From positions 248,001-312,000 of the forward strand of contig NZ_JAGTJJ010000005.1 in NCBI RefSeq assembly GCF_028435365.1: DNA of 64,000 nucleotides, read 5' to 3'. Of this stretch, positions 8,664 through 17,226 are shown piece after piece. This DNA comes from Polyangium jinanense. GTDB taxonomy: Bacteria > Myxococcota > Polyangia > Polyangiales > Polyangiaceae. The translations under genes and the position numbers were made by a program. How positions within the stretch are numbered: the first letter of the stretch is position 1; each line of letters opens with the position of its first letter. The notes beneath the pieces are model-generated. The model searched no databases. It was given only the letters and a program-made list of their open reading frames with translations, and was not told the DNA's origin.

Positions 8664-9128
8664 TCAAGCGGCCGCAGCCTCGCGCGCGAGCCCCTCGCCG
8701 AGTCTGTCGAGCCCGATCTTCGTCCCGTGCTCGCGCCCTTCTGGCGCGTCGTGTCCATCGAGGAACGCGCCCTGCTCGGTGAACACGAGCCGCGTCCCTT
8801 TGCCTTCCGCCTTCAGCTCGATCGTCACCAGCGAGACCGAGATCCGCGTCTCGTCGCGGTGCATGTCGTACGTGTAAACGATGCGCTGGTTCGGAACGAT
8901 ATCCTGAAAACGCGTCTCATTCGTATAAACGGGTCCGCCTTTCGGCCCGCCTCGATACATCTCGCGGCCTCCGACGCGGAAATCGAACTCGTGCGTGCCG
9001 CCCTCGTGGCAGCTGAACCACTTCTGCTTCTCCTCCGTCCTCGAAAAGGCCGCGAATACGCGCGCCGGAGAGACCGGGTAAAACCGCTCGATGACGAAAG
9101 TGGTATGCGTGACGGATCGTTCGGTCAT
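8664..9128 (-). CDS. SRPBCC / AHSA1-domain protein
   Basis: This 154-residue protein begins with the typical [18 protein letters not shown] strand-helix and has the conserved W-F and [14 protein letters not shown] segments of the START-like AHSA1 (activator of Hsp90) family. Such proteins bind a hydrophobic ligand in a cavity. The gene lies three bases after an ArsR-type regulator on the same strand. This pairing is very common and suggests that the regulator controls it. The ligand is unknown. Confidence 0.9.
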   Translation of the reverse strand: MTERSVTHTTFVIERFYPVSPARVFAAFSRTEEKQKWFSCHEGGTHEFDFRVGGREMYRGGPKGGPVYTNETRFQDIVPNQRIVYTYDMHRDETRISVSLVTIELKAEGKGTRLVFTEQGAFLDGHDAPEGREHGTKIGLDRLGEGLAREAAAA

Positions 9129-9131
9129 GGT

Positions 9132-9479
9132 TCATTCCTTCGGGTCAGGTTCGTCCGGGTGCTCGGCGAGGTATTCGCCGAGCCGATCGAAGCAGCGCTC
9201 CCAGCTCGCTCGCCTCTCGGCGATCCATCGCTCGGCCGTCCTGAGCGCCGTGGGCTCGAGCCGGCAGGTCCGCACCCGCCCGGCCTTCTCCGAGCGCACG
9301 AGGCCACTCGTCTCCAGCACCGAAAGGTGCTGCATCACCGCCGGCAGCGACATGGAAAGCGGCTCGGCGAGCTCACTCACCGAGGCCGGCCCACGGCTCA
9401 AACGCTCGATCATGACCCGACGGGTCGGATCCGCGAGCGCCTGGAACATACGATCGAGGGACGCGTTTTGGTTAAGCAC
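9132..9479 (-). CDS. ArsR-family winged-helix repressor
   Basis: The 115-residue protein has the ArsR signature FQALADPTRRVMIERL and the recognition helix region SVSELAEPLSMSLPAVMQHL. It lacks the ELCVCDL metal-site motif, as expected for the non-metal ArsR-SRPBCC subgroup. The start codon is GTG. A strong promoter ends about one base upstream of it, so the message is probably leaderless. A palindrome overlapping the start codon is a likely auto-operator. It is co-transcribed with the SRPBCC gene. Confidence 0.9.
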   Translation of the reverse strand: MLNQNASLDRMFQALADPTRRVMIERLSRGPASVSELAEPLSMSLPAVMQHLSVLETSGLVRSEKAGRVRTCRLEPTALRTAERWIAERRASWERCFDRLGEYLAEHPDEPDPKE

Positions 9480-9514
9480 GTGCCTAAGTATCGTCCTCGG
9501 CCCGGGATTGTCAA
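9472..9514 (-). promoter_or_regulatory. Promoter and operator of the ArsR-SRPBCC operon
   Basis: Read on the minus strand, TTGACA (9514-9509) is a perfect -35 box. It is followed by a 16-bp spacer and GATACT (9492-9487) as the -10 box. Immediately after comes the imperfect dyad TTAGGCACGTGCTTAA (9487-9472), 14 of 16 positions symmetric, which contains the GTG start codon. The predicted transcription start is within one or two bases of that GTG, so the repressor mRNA would be leaderless. Repressor binding to the dyad would block initiation. Confidence 0.65.
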
Positions 9515-9659
9515 GAAATAGTTCGGCAAACTGTTAAGTGTTCTACCCGACATACAAAAAAATTTTGGGGGCGTGTCGATCCGGGCATCGCTCGGTCGTC
9601 GTCACGATGAAGGCCCGTCGGGGAGCCCAGCCCGAGCAAGCCAAGAAGGAGAGACGACC

Positions 9660-10091
9660 ATGCGATTCATGATTTGCGCCGCCCCCGATCCGAACGCCCC
9701 GAAGACCGAGGGAGCTCCGCCGAGCGACGAGCTCATCGCCGCCTACATGAAGTTCAACGAGGACCTGACGAAGGCCGGCGTGCTCGTCACGGCCGAGGGC
9801 GTGAACCCGGCCACGCAGGGTGCGCGCGTGGGCATCAAGGACGGAAAGCGGGTCGTGCTCGACGGCCCGTTCGTCGAGACGAAGGAGCTCGTCGGTGGGT
9901 TTTACCTGATCGACGTGAACAGCCGCGAAGAGGCCATCGAATGGGCCCTGCGCTGCCCCACGGGGATCGGCCACGACGACATCCTCACCATCTTGCCGAT
10001 GACGAACGCGGAGGACATTCCGCCCGAGATGATGGCCATCGTCGAGAAAGCGGCGCCGACGTGGCTTCGAACGTTCTGGAAGAAAAAGTAG
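9660..10091 (+). CDS. YCII / DGPF-domain protein
   Basis: The 143-residue protein has the YCII fold with the hallmark DGPFVETKELVGGFYLI segment. These small ferredoxin-like proteins (DGPF family) accompany ECF42-type sigma factors and are thought to act in their regulon. The biochemical role is unresolved. The ATG follows AAGGAGAGACGACC. The second YCII gene begins 65 bp downstream and the two are about half identical by eye, so this is a tandem duplication. Confidence 0.88.
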   Translation: MRFMICAAPDPNAPKTEGAPPSDELIAAYMKFNEDLTKAGVLVTAEGVNPATQGARVGIKDGKRVVLDGPFVETKELVGGFYLIDVNSREEAIEWALRCPTGIGHDDILTILPMTNAEDIPPEMMAIVEKAAPTWLRTFWKKK

Positions 10092-10156
10092 TGGACCTTG
10101 TCGATCCCAGGGCCTCTCGTTCGACGTGTAGCTGAAGGCAAGAAGGAGAAACGACG

Positions 10157-10597
10157 ATGAAGTTCATGATTCTGGTCAAGGCCACCAAGGACAGCGAGGA
10201 CGGCGTTCTTCCGAGCGAGGAGCTCCTCACCGCGATGATGAAGTACAACGAGGAGCTCGTGCGCGCGGGCGTGATGATCGCGGGCGAGGGGCTGCACCCG
10301 AGCTCGAAAGGCGCCCGCGTCCGGTTCTCCGGGACGAACAGGTCCGTGGTCGACGGGCCCTTCGCCGAGACCAAGGAGCTCGTCTCGGGCTTCTGGATCT
10401 GGCAGGTGCGGTCGAAGGAAGAGGCGATCGAGTGGGTCAAGCGGATGCCGAATCCCATGTACACCGACAGCGAGGTCGAGATCCGGCAGGTGTTCTCGCC
10501 CGAGGACTTCGCGCCGATCGATCCCACGGGCGAGATGCGCGCGAAGGAAGAGCGCCTCCGCGCCGAGTCGGAGGAGCGGCTCGCCGGGAAGAAGTGA
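10157..10597 (+). CDS. YCII / DGPF-domain protein, second copy
   Basis: This 146-residue paralogue of the preceding gene carries DGPFAETKELVSGFWIW and a longer charged C-terminal helix (MRAKEERLRAESEERLAGKK). An AAGGAG ribosome site precedes the ATG. A large nested stem-loop separates it from the downstream sigma factor gene, so the two may be transcribed unequally. Confidence 0.88.
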   Translation: MKFMILVKATKDSEDGVLPSEELLTAMMKYNEELVRAGVMIAGEGLHPSSKGARVRFSGTNRSVVDGPFAETKELVSGFWIWQVRSKEEAIEWVKRMPNPMYTDSEVEIRQVFSPEDFAPIDPTGEMRAKEERLRAESEERLAGKK

Positions 10598-10615
10598 CGG
10601 GGGCAAACCGGGGGT

Positions 10616-10654
10616 TTGGGGGCGGAGCTCGGCTCGTCCGAGCGAAGCCCCCAA
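10616..10654. repeat. Nested inverted repeat between YCII and ECF42 genes
   Basis: The outer arms TTGGGGGC (10616-10623) and GCCCCCAA (10647-10654) are perfect complements. The inner arms GCTCGG (10627-10632) and CCGAGC (10638-10643) enclose a five-base loop, with three unpaired bases on each side between the two stems. There is no T tract, so it is either a weak or factor-assisted terminator, an mRNA-stabilising hairpin, or a REP-like element. A genome-wide count of the same arms would decide. Confidence 0.6.
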
Positions 10655-10698
10655 GCGTGAACCGAACCTTGCGCGGGCGGAAGAAGATGCTCTGATCG

Positions 10699-11985
10699 GT
10701 GGCCGTGACGGCCTCCGCTACGCATCGAGCGATCGACGCAGTCTTCCGGATCGAGTCGGCCAAGCTCATCGCCGGCCTCGCGCGGATCGTGCGGGACGTC
10801 GGCCTCGCCGAGGAGCTCGCGCAGGACGCGCTCGTCACCGCGCTCGAGCGGTGGCCGGAGTCAGGCATCCCGGACAACCCGGGCGCTTGGCTCATGGCCA
10901 CCGCGAAGCACCGCGCGATCGACGCCATGCGCCGAAGCAAGCGGATCGAGCGCAAGCACGAGGAGATCGGTCACGCGATCGAGGCCGATCGAGAAGCCGC
11001 CGCGCCCAACCTCGAAGCCGCGATCGACGAGGACGTGGGCGACGATCTCCTGCGCCTCGTGTTCACGGCCTGTCACCCGGTGCTGTCGATGGAAGCGCGC
11101 GTCGCGCTCACGCTGCGCTTGCTCGGTGGATTGACGACCGAGGAGATCGCACGCGCCTATCTGGTCCCGGAGCCGACCGTGGCCCAGCGCATCGTCCGCG
11201 CCAAACGCACCCTCGCGGAAGCGAAGGTTCCGTTCGAAGTCCCGCGCGGGGAGGAGCTCGCGGCCCGTTTGTCGTCGGTGCTCCAGGTGATTTACCTGGT
11301 CTTCAACGAGGGGTATTCGGCGACGGCCGGGGACGACTTGATGCGGCCCGCGCTCTGCGAGGACGCGCTGCGCCTCGGCCGCATCCTCGCCGAGCTGCTC
11401 CCGAAGGAGCCGGAGATCCACGGGCTCGTCGCGCTCATGGAGATCCAGGCGTCACGCGCGCGGGCGCGGGTCGCGCCGTCGGGAGAGCCGATCCTGCTGC
11501 TCGATCAGAACCGCGCGCTCTGGGACCACCTGCTGATCCGCCGCGGCCTCACGGCCCTCGCGCGCGCCGAGGCGCTCGGCGGCGCGCAGGGGCCGTACGC
11601 GCTGCAGGCCGCGATCGCCGCTTGCCACGCGCGCGCGCGGACCGCGGCGGAGACGGACTGGACGCGCATCGCGGCGCTGTACACGGCGCTCGTGGACATC
11701 ACGGGCTCGCCCGTGGTCGAGCTGAACCGCGCCGTCGCGTTCTCCATGGCGTTCGGCCCGGCCGCGGGGCTCATGCTCGTGGACACGCTGGTCTCGGAGC
11801 CCTCGCTCGCGAGCTACCACCTCTTGCCGAGCGTACGCGGCGACCTCCTCGTGAAGCTCGGCCGCGACGCCGAAGCGCGCGTGGAGTTCGAGCGCGCCGC
11901 GTCCCTCACGCGAAACGCTCGCGAGCGCGCGCTCCTGCTCGAACGCGCCGCCGCGTGCGCGCGCGCCACGGTTCGCACGGACTGA
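10699..11985 (+). CDS. ECF sigma factor with C-terminal TPR-like extension (ECF42 type)
   Basis: The 428-residue protein has sigma region 2 (LAEELAQDALVTALERWP, about residues 35-75) and region 4 (TTEEIARAYLVPEPTVAQRI, about 145-175). A long all-helical C-terminal domain follows (about 190-425) with AVELNRAVA-like repeats. This is the SigJ/ECF42-like architecture, whose genes characteristically sit beside DGPF (YCII) genes, as here. The extension is thought to control activity in place of an anti-sigma factor. The start is GTG at 10699 and an alternative GTG at 10705 is possible. DUF2277 follows 14 bp downstream. Confidence 0.88.
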   Translation: MAVTASATHRAIDAVFRIESAKLIAGLARIVRDVGLAEELAQDALVTALERWPESGIPDNPGAWLMATAKHRAIDAMRRSKRIERKHEEIGHAIEADREAAAPNLEAAIDEDVGDDLLRLVFTACHPVLSMEARVALTLRLLGGLTTEEIARAYLVPEPTVAQRIVRAKRTLAEAKVPFEVPRGEELAARLSSVLQVIYLVFNEGYSATAGDDLMRPALCEDALRLGRILAELLPKEPEIHGLVALMEIQASRARARVAPSGEPILLLDQNRALWDHLLIRRGLTALARAEALGGAQGPYALQAAIAACHARARTAAETDWTRIAALYTALVDITGSPVVELNRAVAFSMAFGPAAGLMLVDTLVSEPSLASYHLLPSVRGDLLVKLGRDAEARVEFERAASLTRNARERALLLERAAACARATVRTD

Positions 11986-11999
11986 CCCTGGAGATCACC

Positions 12000-12272
12000 A
12001 TGTGCCGGAACATCAAGACCCTGTTCAACTTCGAGCCCCCCGCCACCGAGGAGGAGATCCGCGCGGCGTCGCTGCAGTTCGTCCGCAAGCTGAGCGGCTT
12101 CAACAAGCCGTCGCGGGCCAACGAAGCGGCGTTCGACAAAGCCGTGGAAGACGTCGCGGCCGTGGCGCGCGTGCTGATGCAATCGCTCACCACGACGGCC
12201 GAGCCACGGGATCGTGAGATCGAGGCGGAGAAAGCGCGAGAACGCTCACGGCAGCGATTTCACCACGATTGA
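12000..12272 (+). CDS. DUF2277-family protein
   Basis: The 90-residue protein starts MCRNIKTLFNFEPPATEEEI and continues with the RKLSGFNKPS segment typical of DUF2277, a short helical family of unknown function. Its tail is strongly charged (EIEAEKARERSRQRF). It begins 14 bp after the ECF42 sigma gene with CTGGAG as a ribosome site, so it is very likely the last gene of that operon. Confidence 0.85.
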   Translation: MCRNIKTLFNFEPPATEEEIRAASLQFVRKLSGFNKPSRANEAAFDKAVEDVAAVARVLMQSLTTTAEPRDREIEAEKARERSRQRFHHD

Positions 12273-12369
12273 TCCTTTTTCACATTCCTGCCATTACGCC
12301 CCGGACATGCGGGCGCAGGCGTCGTGCTCTCGTCTCGTGCCCGTCCGCGGGCTCTGGCACGATGCCCTC

Positions 12370-13380
12370 ATGCGAATCACCGCTCTCCTCGCCTGCACCC
12401 TCACCCTCACGGCATGCGAGCGCGGTGGTCCTTCGGGATCGCCCGCAGATTCCTCGGCAGCACCGCCCGCCAGCATGGCTCCGCCGGTCGCATGGACGGC
12501 CCCGACCGCCTCGACCGAGCCCGCGGCGGCCGCGGCGCCCACGGCCAGCGCGAGCGCGGCTCCTTCCGCGGCGAGCGCCGAACCTCCGGATGCAGGCACG
12601 GATGCCGCCCCGGTCGCGGATCCGAGCCGCCTCACGCTCGACGGTCGCGCCACGCAGGGTGCGCTCCTCCGCGCGAAGCTCGACGGCAAACTAGGGAAAA
12701 TGGCCTTCCCCGGGCATCGAGCCATCGTCAGCGACGAGGGCGACTTCTTGATCGCGTTCGGGCGCAACGCCCCGAAGCAGGAGAAGATGACGATCACGTT
12801 CGAGGACGGCCAGGTGCTCGAACGGGTCTTCGACGTGGAACAACGCACGTTCGAGACCGACAAGATCGACAACCTGCCGAAGGACATGGTCGAGCTCGAC
12901 ATGCCCACGCGGGTCAAGCTCACGCAGGCCGAGCAAAAGCTCGACGCGGTCCGGAAGAAGTACACGAAAAAGACCTGCTTCAAGGAGAGCTTCATCTGGC
13001 CCTCGAAGGGCAAGGTCACGTCGCGCTACGGGCAGCCGCGCTTGCTCAATGGCACGGACGGCGGGATCCACTGGGGCGTCGACATCGCGGTGCCGACGGG
13101 CACGCCCGTGCGCGCGCCGGCCTGCGGCACCGTGGTGTTCGCCGAGAAAAACCTGCCGCTGAGCGGCGACACGCTCATCATCGACCACGGGCAGGGTTTG
13201 ACGTCGACCTTCATCCACCTGCAGGGCTTCGCCGCCAAGGTCGGGGACGAGGTCAAGCAGGGTCAAACCGTCGCGCGCGTGGGAATGACGGGCCGCACGA
13301 ACGGGGCGCACCTCGATTGGCGCATGAATTTCTTCGAGGTCCGGATCGACCCCGAGCTTCTGGTCACGAACGAGAAATGA
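12370..13380 (+). CDS. M23-family peptidase lipoprotein (LytM-like)
   Basis: This 336-residue protein has a lipoprotein signal (MRITALLACTLTLTA-Cys16), an Ala/Ser/Pro-rich linker to about residue 95, a beta-rich domain, and a C-terminal M23 peptidase domain. Zinc-site residues are visible as HWGVD (His234, Asp238), His283 in FIHLQG, and HLDW (His314, Asp316). The last motif is usually HLH, but the HLDWR variant is a known subgroup. It probably cleaves peptidoglycan peptides at the outer-membrane inner face. An ATG further upstream in the same frame would precede a non-signal sequence, so 12370 is chosen. It converges on the kinase gene, three bases away. Confidence 0.88.
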   Translation: MRITALLACTLTLTACERGGPSGSPADSSAAPPASMAPPVAWTAPTASTEPAAAAAPTASASAAPSAASAEPPDAGTDAAPVADPSRLTLDGRATQGALLRAKLDGKLGKMAFPGHRAIVSDEGDFLIAFGRNAPKQEKMTITFEDGQVLERVFDVEQRTFETDKIDNLPKDMVELDMPTRVKLTQAEQKLDAVRKKYTKKTCFKESFIWPSKGKVTSRYGQPRLLNGTDGGIHWGVDIAVPTGTPVRAPACGTVVFAEKNLPLSGDTLIIDHGQGLTSTFIHLQGFAAKVGDEVKQGQTVARVGMTGRTNGAHLDWRMNFFEVRIDPELLVTNEK

Positions 13381-13383
13381 CCG

Positions 13384-15480
13384 TCACCGCTTCGGGAACC
13401 GCGTCCGGAGGTCGTAAATGACCTTCTCGACGTTCGGGTTCTGAGGAAAACACGCGCGCCCGAGCGTCTCCAGCACGAGGCGCGCGCGGAAGTCGCCGTC
13501 CTTCTGCGCGCGGTCGAGCAGGGTGAGTTTGTCCACGCACGCGGCGTTCCGCAGGTCGAGCGCGATGCGCATCGCCGGCGACGCCTTGGCGAGCCTCTTC
13601 TCGTCCTGCAGGAGTTTCGTCGCCGCCACCGCGATCGGCGCCTTTCCTTGTCCCTCGACGAACGCATACAGTATGTCGAGCCCGTCGCTGCCGAGGTCGT
13701 TCGCGAAGAGATCGAGCAGCTCCGTATCCGCGTTCTCCCGCGAAAGCTGAATCGCGAGGCCCATCACGAGCTGCGAGAACTCGCGATCCTTGAACGCCTC
13801 CGGCGCGCCTTTGCCGAGGTCGATCACCACGCGGCTCGCGCCCCTCCAGTCCTGGAACCGGAATGCATTCTTGAATTTTTTCTTCGCCTCGTCGATGTCC
13901 GCCGCCGACATCGTGGGCGCCGGGACGGCAGCCGACGCCGCAGGCTCGGGCGCGGCCGATGCCGTCGCCGCGGGGGTGACCTCGGCCGGCCTGGCCGCGG
14001 GCGCGGGCGGCTTGGGCGCGGCCGTCGCCGTCGCCGTCACCGTCGTTTGCGGCGCGACCGGCGTCGTCGTCGCATTCCGCTTTTGCATGACGAGGGCCGC
14101 ATACGCGGCGCCACAACCGAGCGCCACGCCCACCACCACGGTGAGCACGGTGCCCGCCGACGATTTCTTCTTTTTTTGAACGGGCGCCGGCGCCTCGGTC
14201 AGCTCGATCTCGTCGGCCGCCGGCGCCTCGGCCGCCTTCATTTCCACCGGTTCGGCGGACAGCGGTTGCGCCAATGGCAGAATGGGCTTCGCCACCGGCT
14301 TCGAGACGGGCGCCTCCGTGCCTTCCGAGGGCAATGTCGGCGCGGCCGGCCTTTGCGACGGCACCGGCGGCTTTTGCGACGGCGCCACCGGGGGCGGCCT
14401 TTGCGACAGCGCCGACGGCCGCATCGAGGGGATCGACGCGCGCATGCTCGCCTCGCCATCGTACCCCTCGCTCATCGGGGGCGCATCGTCTTCGCCCTCG
14501 GCCGGAGGCCCCATCTCCCACAATGCCTCGTCGATCGCCGCGGCGAGCTCGAGCCCGGTCTGATATCGATTCGCCGGAACCTTTTCGAGCAGCTTCCGCA
14601 CGACCGCTTCGAGCGGCGCGGGCACCGTCACGCCCGGGCAGCGCTCGGAGATCGCCGGCGGCGGCTGGAACCGGTGCTGCATGAAGAGCTCGACGGGGTT
14701 CACCGCGGTGAACGGGTGTTTGCCCGAGAGCATCTCGTAGAACATCAGGCCGAGCGCATAGAGATCGCTGCGCGCGTCCACCGCGTCCATGCCGTCGGCG
14801 GCCTCGGGCGAGAGATACGCGATCGTCCCGAAGATCGTGCCGGCGACGGTGAGCGTGCCGTACTCGTCCTCGTCCCCGATCGACGCGCGCGAGTCCTGCC
14901 GCTCTCGCTCGCCCGCGGAGAGCTCGTTGACCTTCACCTTCGCGAGGCCGAGGTCGATGATCTTCACGGTCTCGGCCGGGCCGTCGACGACCATGATGTT
15001 GCGCGGCTTGAGGTCGCGATGGACGATGTCGAGGCGGTGGATGGCGTCGAGGGCCGAGGCGAGCTGCCGCGTCAAGCGCGCGGCGCGGCGCGGCGGCAGC
15101 GGGCCGTCTTGCAAGAGCTGATGGAGCGTCTTGCCCTTGACGTACTCGATGACGAGGAAGTAGCTGCCGTCGGGCAGCTTTCCGAAATCGGTCGCGCTCG
15201 CGACGTTCGGGTGCTGGATGTGCGCGCCGGCGATCGCCTCCCGCTCGAAACGCTTGACGAGCTCCGGGAGGTTTTCCGTCTCCGGATGAAGGATCTTGAT
15301 CGCGATGCGCTTCTTCAGCAGCAGGTGTTCGCCGCGGTAGACCGCGCCCATCCCGCCCATCGCGATGAGCTCGCGGATGCGGTACCGATCCGAGATCACC
15401 CGGTCGATCATGCCGCGTGCGCGGTCTTGGGCTGCCCGGTCCGCCTGCGATGTGCCGCCTTGGGGTTGCTTGGAGGTCAT
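13384..15480 (-). CDS. Transmembrane Ser/Thr protein kinase
   Basis: The 698-residue protein has an N-terminal Hanks-type kinase domain (about 32-310). It shows the glycine loop (MGGMGAVYRG), Lys62, catalytic HRDLKPRN (Asp156), DLG (Asp176) in place of DFG, and a GTIAYLSPE activation segment. A long Pro/Ser/Gln juxtamembrane region follows, with repeated SQRPP and SQKPP units. One membrane helix precedes an Ala/Pro linker and an alpha-helical extracytoplasmic domain (about 545-698). It probably senses an envelope signal and phosphorylates cytoplasmic proteins. The ATG at 15480 is the first with an adjacent GG-rich site. A 9-5-9 palindrome lies 27 bp upstream. Confidence 0.92.
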   Translation of the reverse strand: MTSKQPQGGTSQADRAAQDRARGMIDRVISDRYRIRELIAMGGMGAVYRGEHLLLKKRIAIKILHPETENLPELVKRFEREAIAGAHIQHPNVASATDFGKLPDGSYFLVIEYVKGKTLHQLLQDGPLPPRRAARLTRQLASALDAIHRLDIVHRDLKPRNIMVVDGPAETVKIIDLGLAKVKVNELSAGERERQDSRASIGDEDEYGTLTVAGTIFGTIAYLSPEAADGMDAVDARSDLYALGLMFYEMLSGKHPFTAVNPVELFMQHRFQPPPAISERCPGVTVPAPLEAVVRKLLEKVPANRYQTGLELAAAIDEALWEMGPPAEGEDDAPPMSEGYDGEASMRASIPSMRPSALSQRPPPVAPSQKPPVPSQRPAAPTLPSEGTEAPVSKPVAKPILPLAQPLSAEPVEMKAAEAPAADEIELTEAPAPVQKKKKSSAGTVLTVVVGVALGCGAAYAALVMQKRNATTTPVAPQTTVTATATAAPKPPAPAARPAEVTPAATASAAPEPAASAAVPAPTMSAADIDEAKKKFKNAFRFQDWRGASRVVIDLGKGAPEAFKDREFSQLVMGLAIQLSRENADTELLDLFANDLGSDGLDILYAFVEGQGKAPIAVAATKLLQDEKRLAKASPAMRIALDLRNAACVDKLTLLDRAQKDGDFRARLVLETLGRACFPQNPNVEKVIYDLRTRFPKR

Positions 15481-15506
15481 GTCGGGAGCGAGATCGAGCG
15501 TGTGGA

Positions 15507-15529
15507 TCGACCTCGGGTATCGAGGTCGA
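15507..15529. promoter_or_regulatory. Perfect 9-5-9 palindrome upstream of the kinase gene
   Basis: The arms TCGACCTCG (15507-15515) and CGAGGTCGA (15521-15529) are exact complements around GGTAT. The element lies between the divergent kinase (start 15480) and lipoprotein (start 15666) genes. It could be an operator, or a hairpin in the kinase 5' leader. Confidence 0.5.
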
Positions 15530-15665
15530 CGATACGGTACCTGCTCGACGCGCGGCCGCCTAGAGGGATCGATGTAGGGGTTCCCGTCTCGAACGATCCC
15601 ACCACGCCGGAAGGCTTCACGACCAGCCCACCTCGGCCTAACATCGCCCCGCACTCCCCGCGCCC

Positions 15666-16145
15666 ATGCCCGCCAATACCACCGCGCCCATCCTCGGCTT
15701 CCTCACCGTGACGGGCTTCGTCGCCGCATGTGCGAGCGCGCCGCATCCCGCGCGACCACAGGCCGAGAGCGCAAAGGCCTCCCCGCCGCGCATGGCGCAG
15801 CGCAGCGCGCCCGAATCCCCTGCAGGCCCCGGCGCCGCCGCGAACCCCCCGAACACGCCGCCCGCGGACGATTCGCCGTCGGGCGCGTTCCGGGACGCGA
15901 GCCCGTTCGAGGCGCCGCCTTCGGGGCCTCCGCCCGCGCTCGCGCCGACGCCCCCGCGCCCGCCGGGCACGGATCCGACTCCGGAATCCAAGGCGCGGGC
16001 CGGGGCGATCACGGACTGCGGCGTGTGCAACAACTGGGGATATTGCGGCTTCTGCTTGTCGACGAATCAATGGCCCAAGAAAAAACCCGAGCCGAAGCCG
16101 CTCGAAGCGCAAAAGGTTGGCTCGCCGGACAAACCCAAGGGTTGA
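15666..16145 (+). CDS. Pro/Ala-rich putative lipoprotein with C-terminal Cys cluster
   Basis: This 159-residue protein has a hydrophobic signal ending FVAA-Cys-Ala, then about 90 residues of low-complexity Pro/Ala/Ser, then a short ordered tail with four cysteines (CGVCNNWGYCGFC). The Cys spacing suggests either metal binding or two disulphides at the end of a flexible tether. A Lys/Pro-rich terminus follows. The nitronate monooxygenase gene starts 19 bp downstream. Confidence 0.65.
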   Translation: MPANTTAPILGFLTVTGFVAACASAPHPARPQAESAKASPPRMAQRSAPESPAGPGAAANPPNTPPADDSPSGAFRDASPFEAPPSGPPPALAPTPPRPPGTDPTPESKARAGAITDCGVCNNWGYCGFCLSTNQWPKKKPEPKPLEAQKVGSPDKPKG

Positions 16146-16164
16146 AGGAAAACGGGAGGGAAGG

Positions 16165-17220
16165 ATGCGAATCCGCGATCTGCTGGGAATCGAGCTCGAC
16201 ATCATCCAGGCCCCCATGGCCGGTGTCCAGGGGAGCCGGCTTGCCCTCGCCGTGTGCAAGGCGGGCGGGCTCGGCTCCCTCCCCTGCGCGACGCTCGGCC
16301 CCGACGCGCTGCGCCGCGAGCTTCAGGCGCTCCGCAGCGGGACGAGCAAGCCTTTCAACGTCAACTTTTTCTCCCACACGCCGATCACGCCGGACCCCGC
16401 GGTGGAAGCTCGCTATCGGGGGATGCTGGAGCCCTTTTCCAAGGAGCTCGGGCTCGACCCGAACCTCGCCCCCGCGGGCGCCGGACGCGCGCCCTTCACG
16501 CACGAGGTGGCCGACATCGTCGCCGAATTCGCGCCGCCCGTGGTGAGCTTCCATTTTGGACTGCCTTCCGCCGATTTGCTCGCGCGGGTCAAAGGTTGGG
16601 GCTCCAAGGTTCTCTCCTCGGCCACGACCCTCGAAGAAGCGCGCTGGCTCGAAGCCCACGGCGCGGATGCGATCATCGCCCAGGGCCTCGAAGCGGGCGG
16701 ACACCGCGGCCATTTCCTCAGCGATGACCTCACCGAGCAGATGGGCACGTTCGCGCTCGTGCCGCAAATCGTCGACGCGGTGAAGGTGCCCGTCATCGCG
16801 GCCGGCGGTATCGCCGATGCCCGCAGCGTCCACGCGGCGATGGCGCTCGGCGCGTCCGGGGTGCAGGTCGGGACCGCGTATCTCCTTTGCCCCGAGGCCG
16901 ATACGAGCGCCGTGCATCGCGCCGCGCTGCAGAGCCCCGCGCGCCACCACACCGCCCTCACCAACCTGTTTTCGGGGCGCCCTGCGCGCGGCATCGTCAA
17001 CCGGCTCATGCGCGAGCTCGGCCCCATGAATCCCGCCGCGCCGCCATTCCCGTGGGCGACCGCGGCCGTCGCGCCCTTGCGCGCCCGGGCCGAACGCAAT
17101 GGCAGCGGAGATTTCTCGCCCCTCTGGGCCGGTCAGAATACGAGCACGCTCGCCGAGGTCGACGCCGCCACCTTGACGCGCGCCCTCGCCCCGCTCGACG
17201 CCCACCGGGAAATCCGATAG
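16165..17220 (+). CDS. Nitronate monooxygenase / 2-nitropropane dioxygenase family flavoenzyme
   Basis: The 351-residue TIM-barrel FMN enzyme has the N-terminal IIQAPMAGVQG phosphate-side motif, the AQGLEAGGHRGHF segment with the conserved histidine, and VIAAGGIADARSVHAAMALGA, which binds the FMN phosphate. It oxidatively denitrifies alkyl nitronates using FMN and oxygen, although enoyl-reductase-like members also exist. GGGAGGG lies about five bases before the ATG. It is followed seven bases later by a MYXO-CTERM gene. Confidence 0.9.
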   Translation: MRIRDLLGIELDIIQAPMAGVQGSRLALAVCKAGGLGSLPCATLGPDALRRELQALRSGTSKPFNVNFFSHTPITPDPAVEARYRGMLEPFSKELGLDPNLAPAGAGRAPFTHEVADIVAEFAPPVVSFHFGLPSADLLARVKGWGSKVLSSATTLEEARWLEAHGADAIIAQGLEAGGHRGHFLSDDLTEQMGTFALVPQIVDAVKVPVIAAGGIADARSVHAAMALGASGVQVGTAYLLCPEADTSAVHRAALQSPARHHTALTNLFSGRPARGIVNRLMRELGPMNPAAPPFPWATAAVAPLRARAERNGSGDFSPLWAGQNTSTLAEVDAATLTRALAPLDAHREIR

Positions 17221-17226
17221 CCTCGA

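Noticed and set aside
13648..15711. 687-residue open frame antisense to the transmembrane kinase
   Set aside because: Arg-rich shadow of the kinase domain with no motif of its own.
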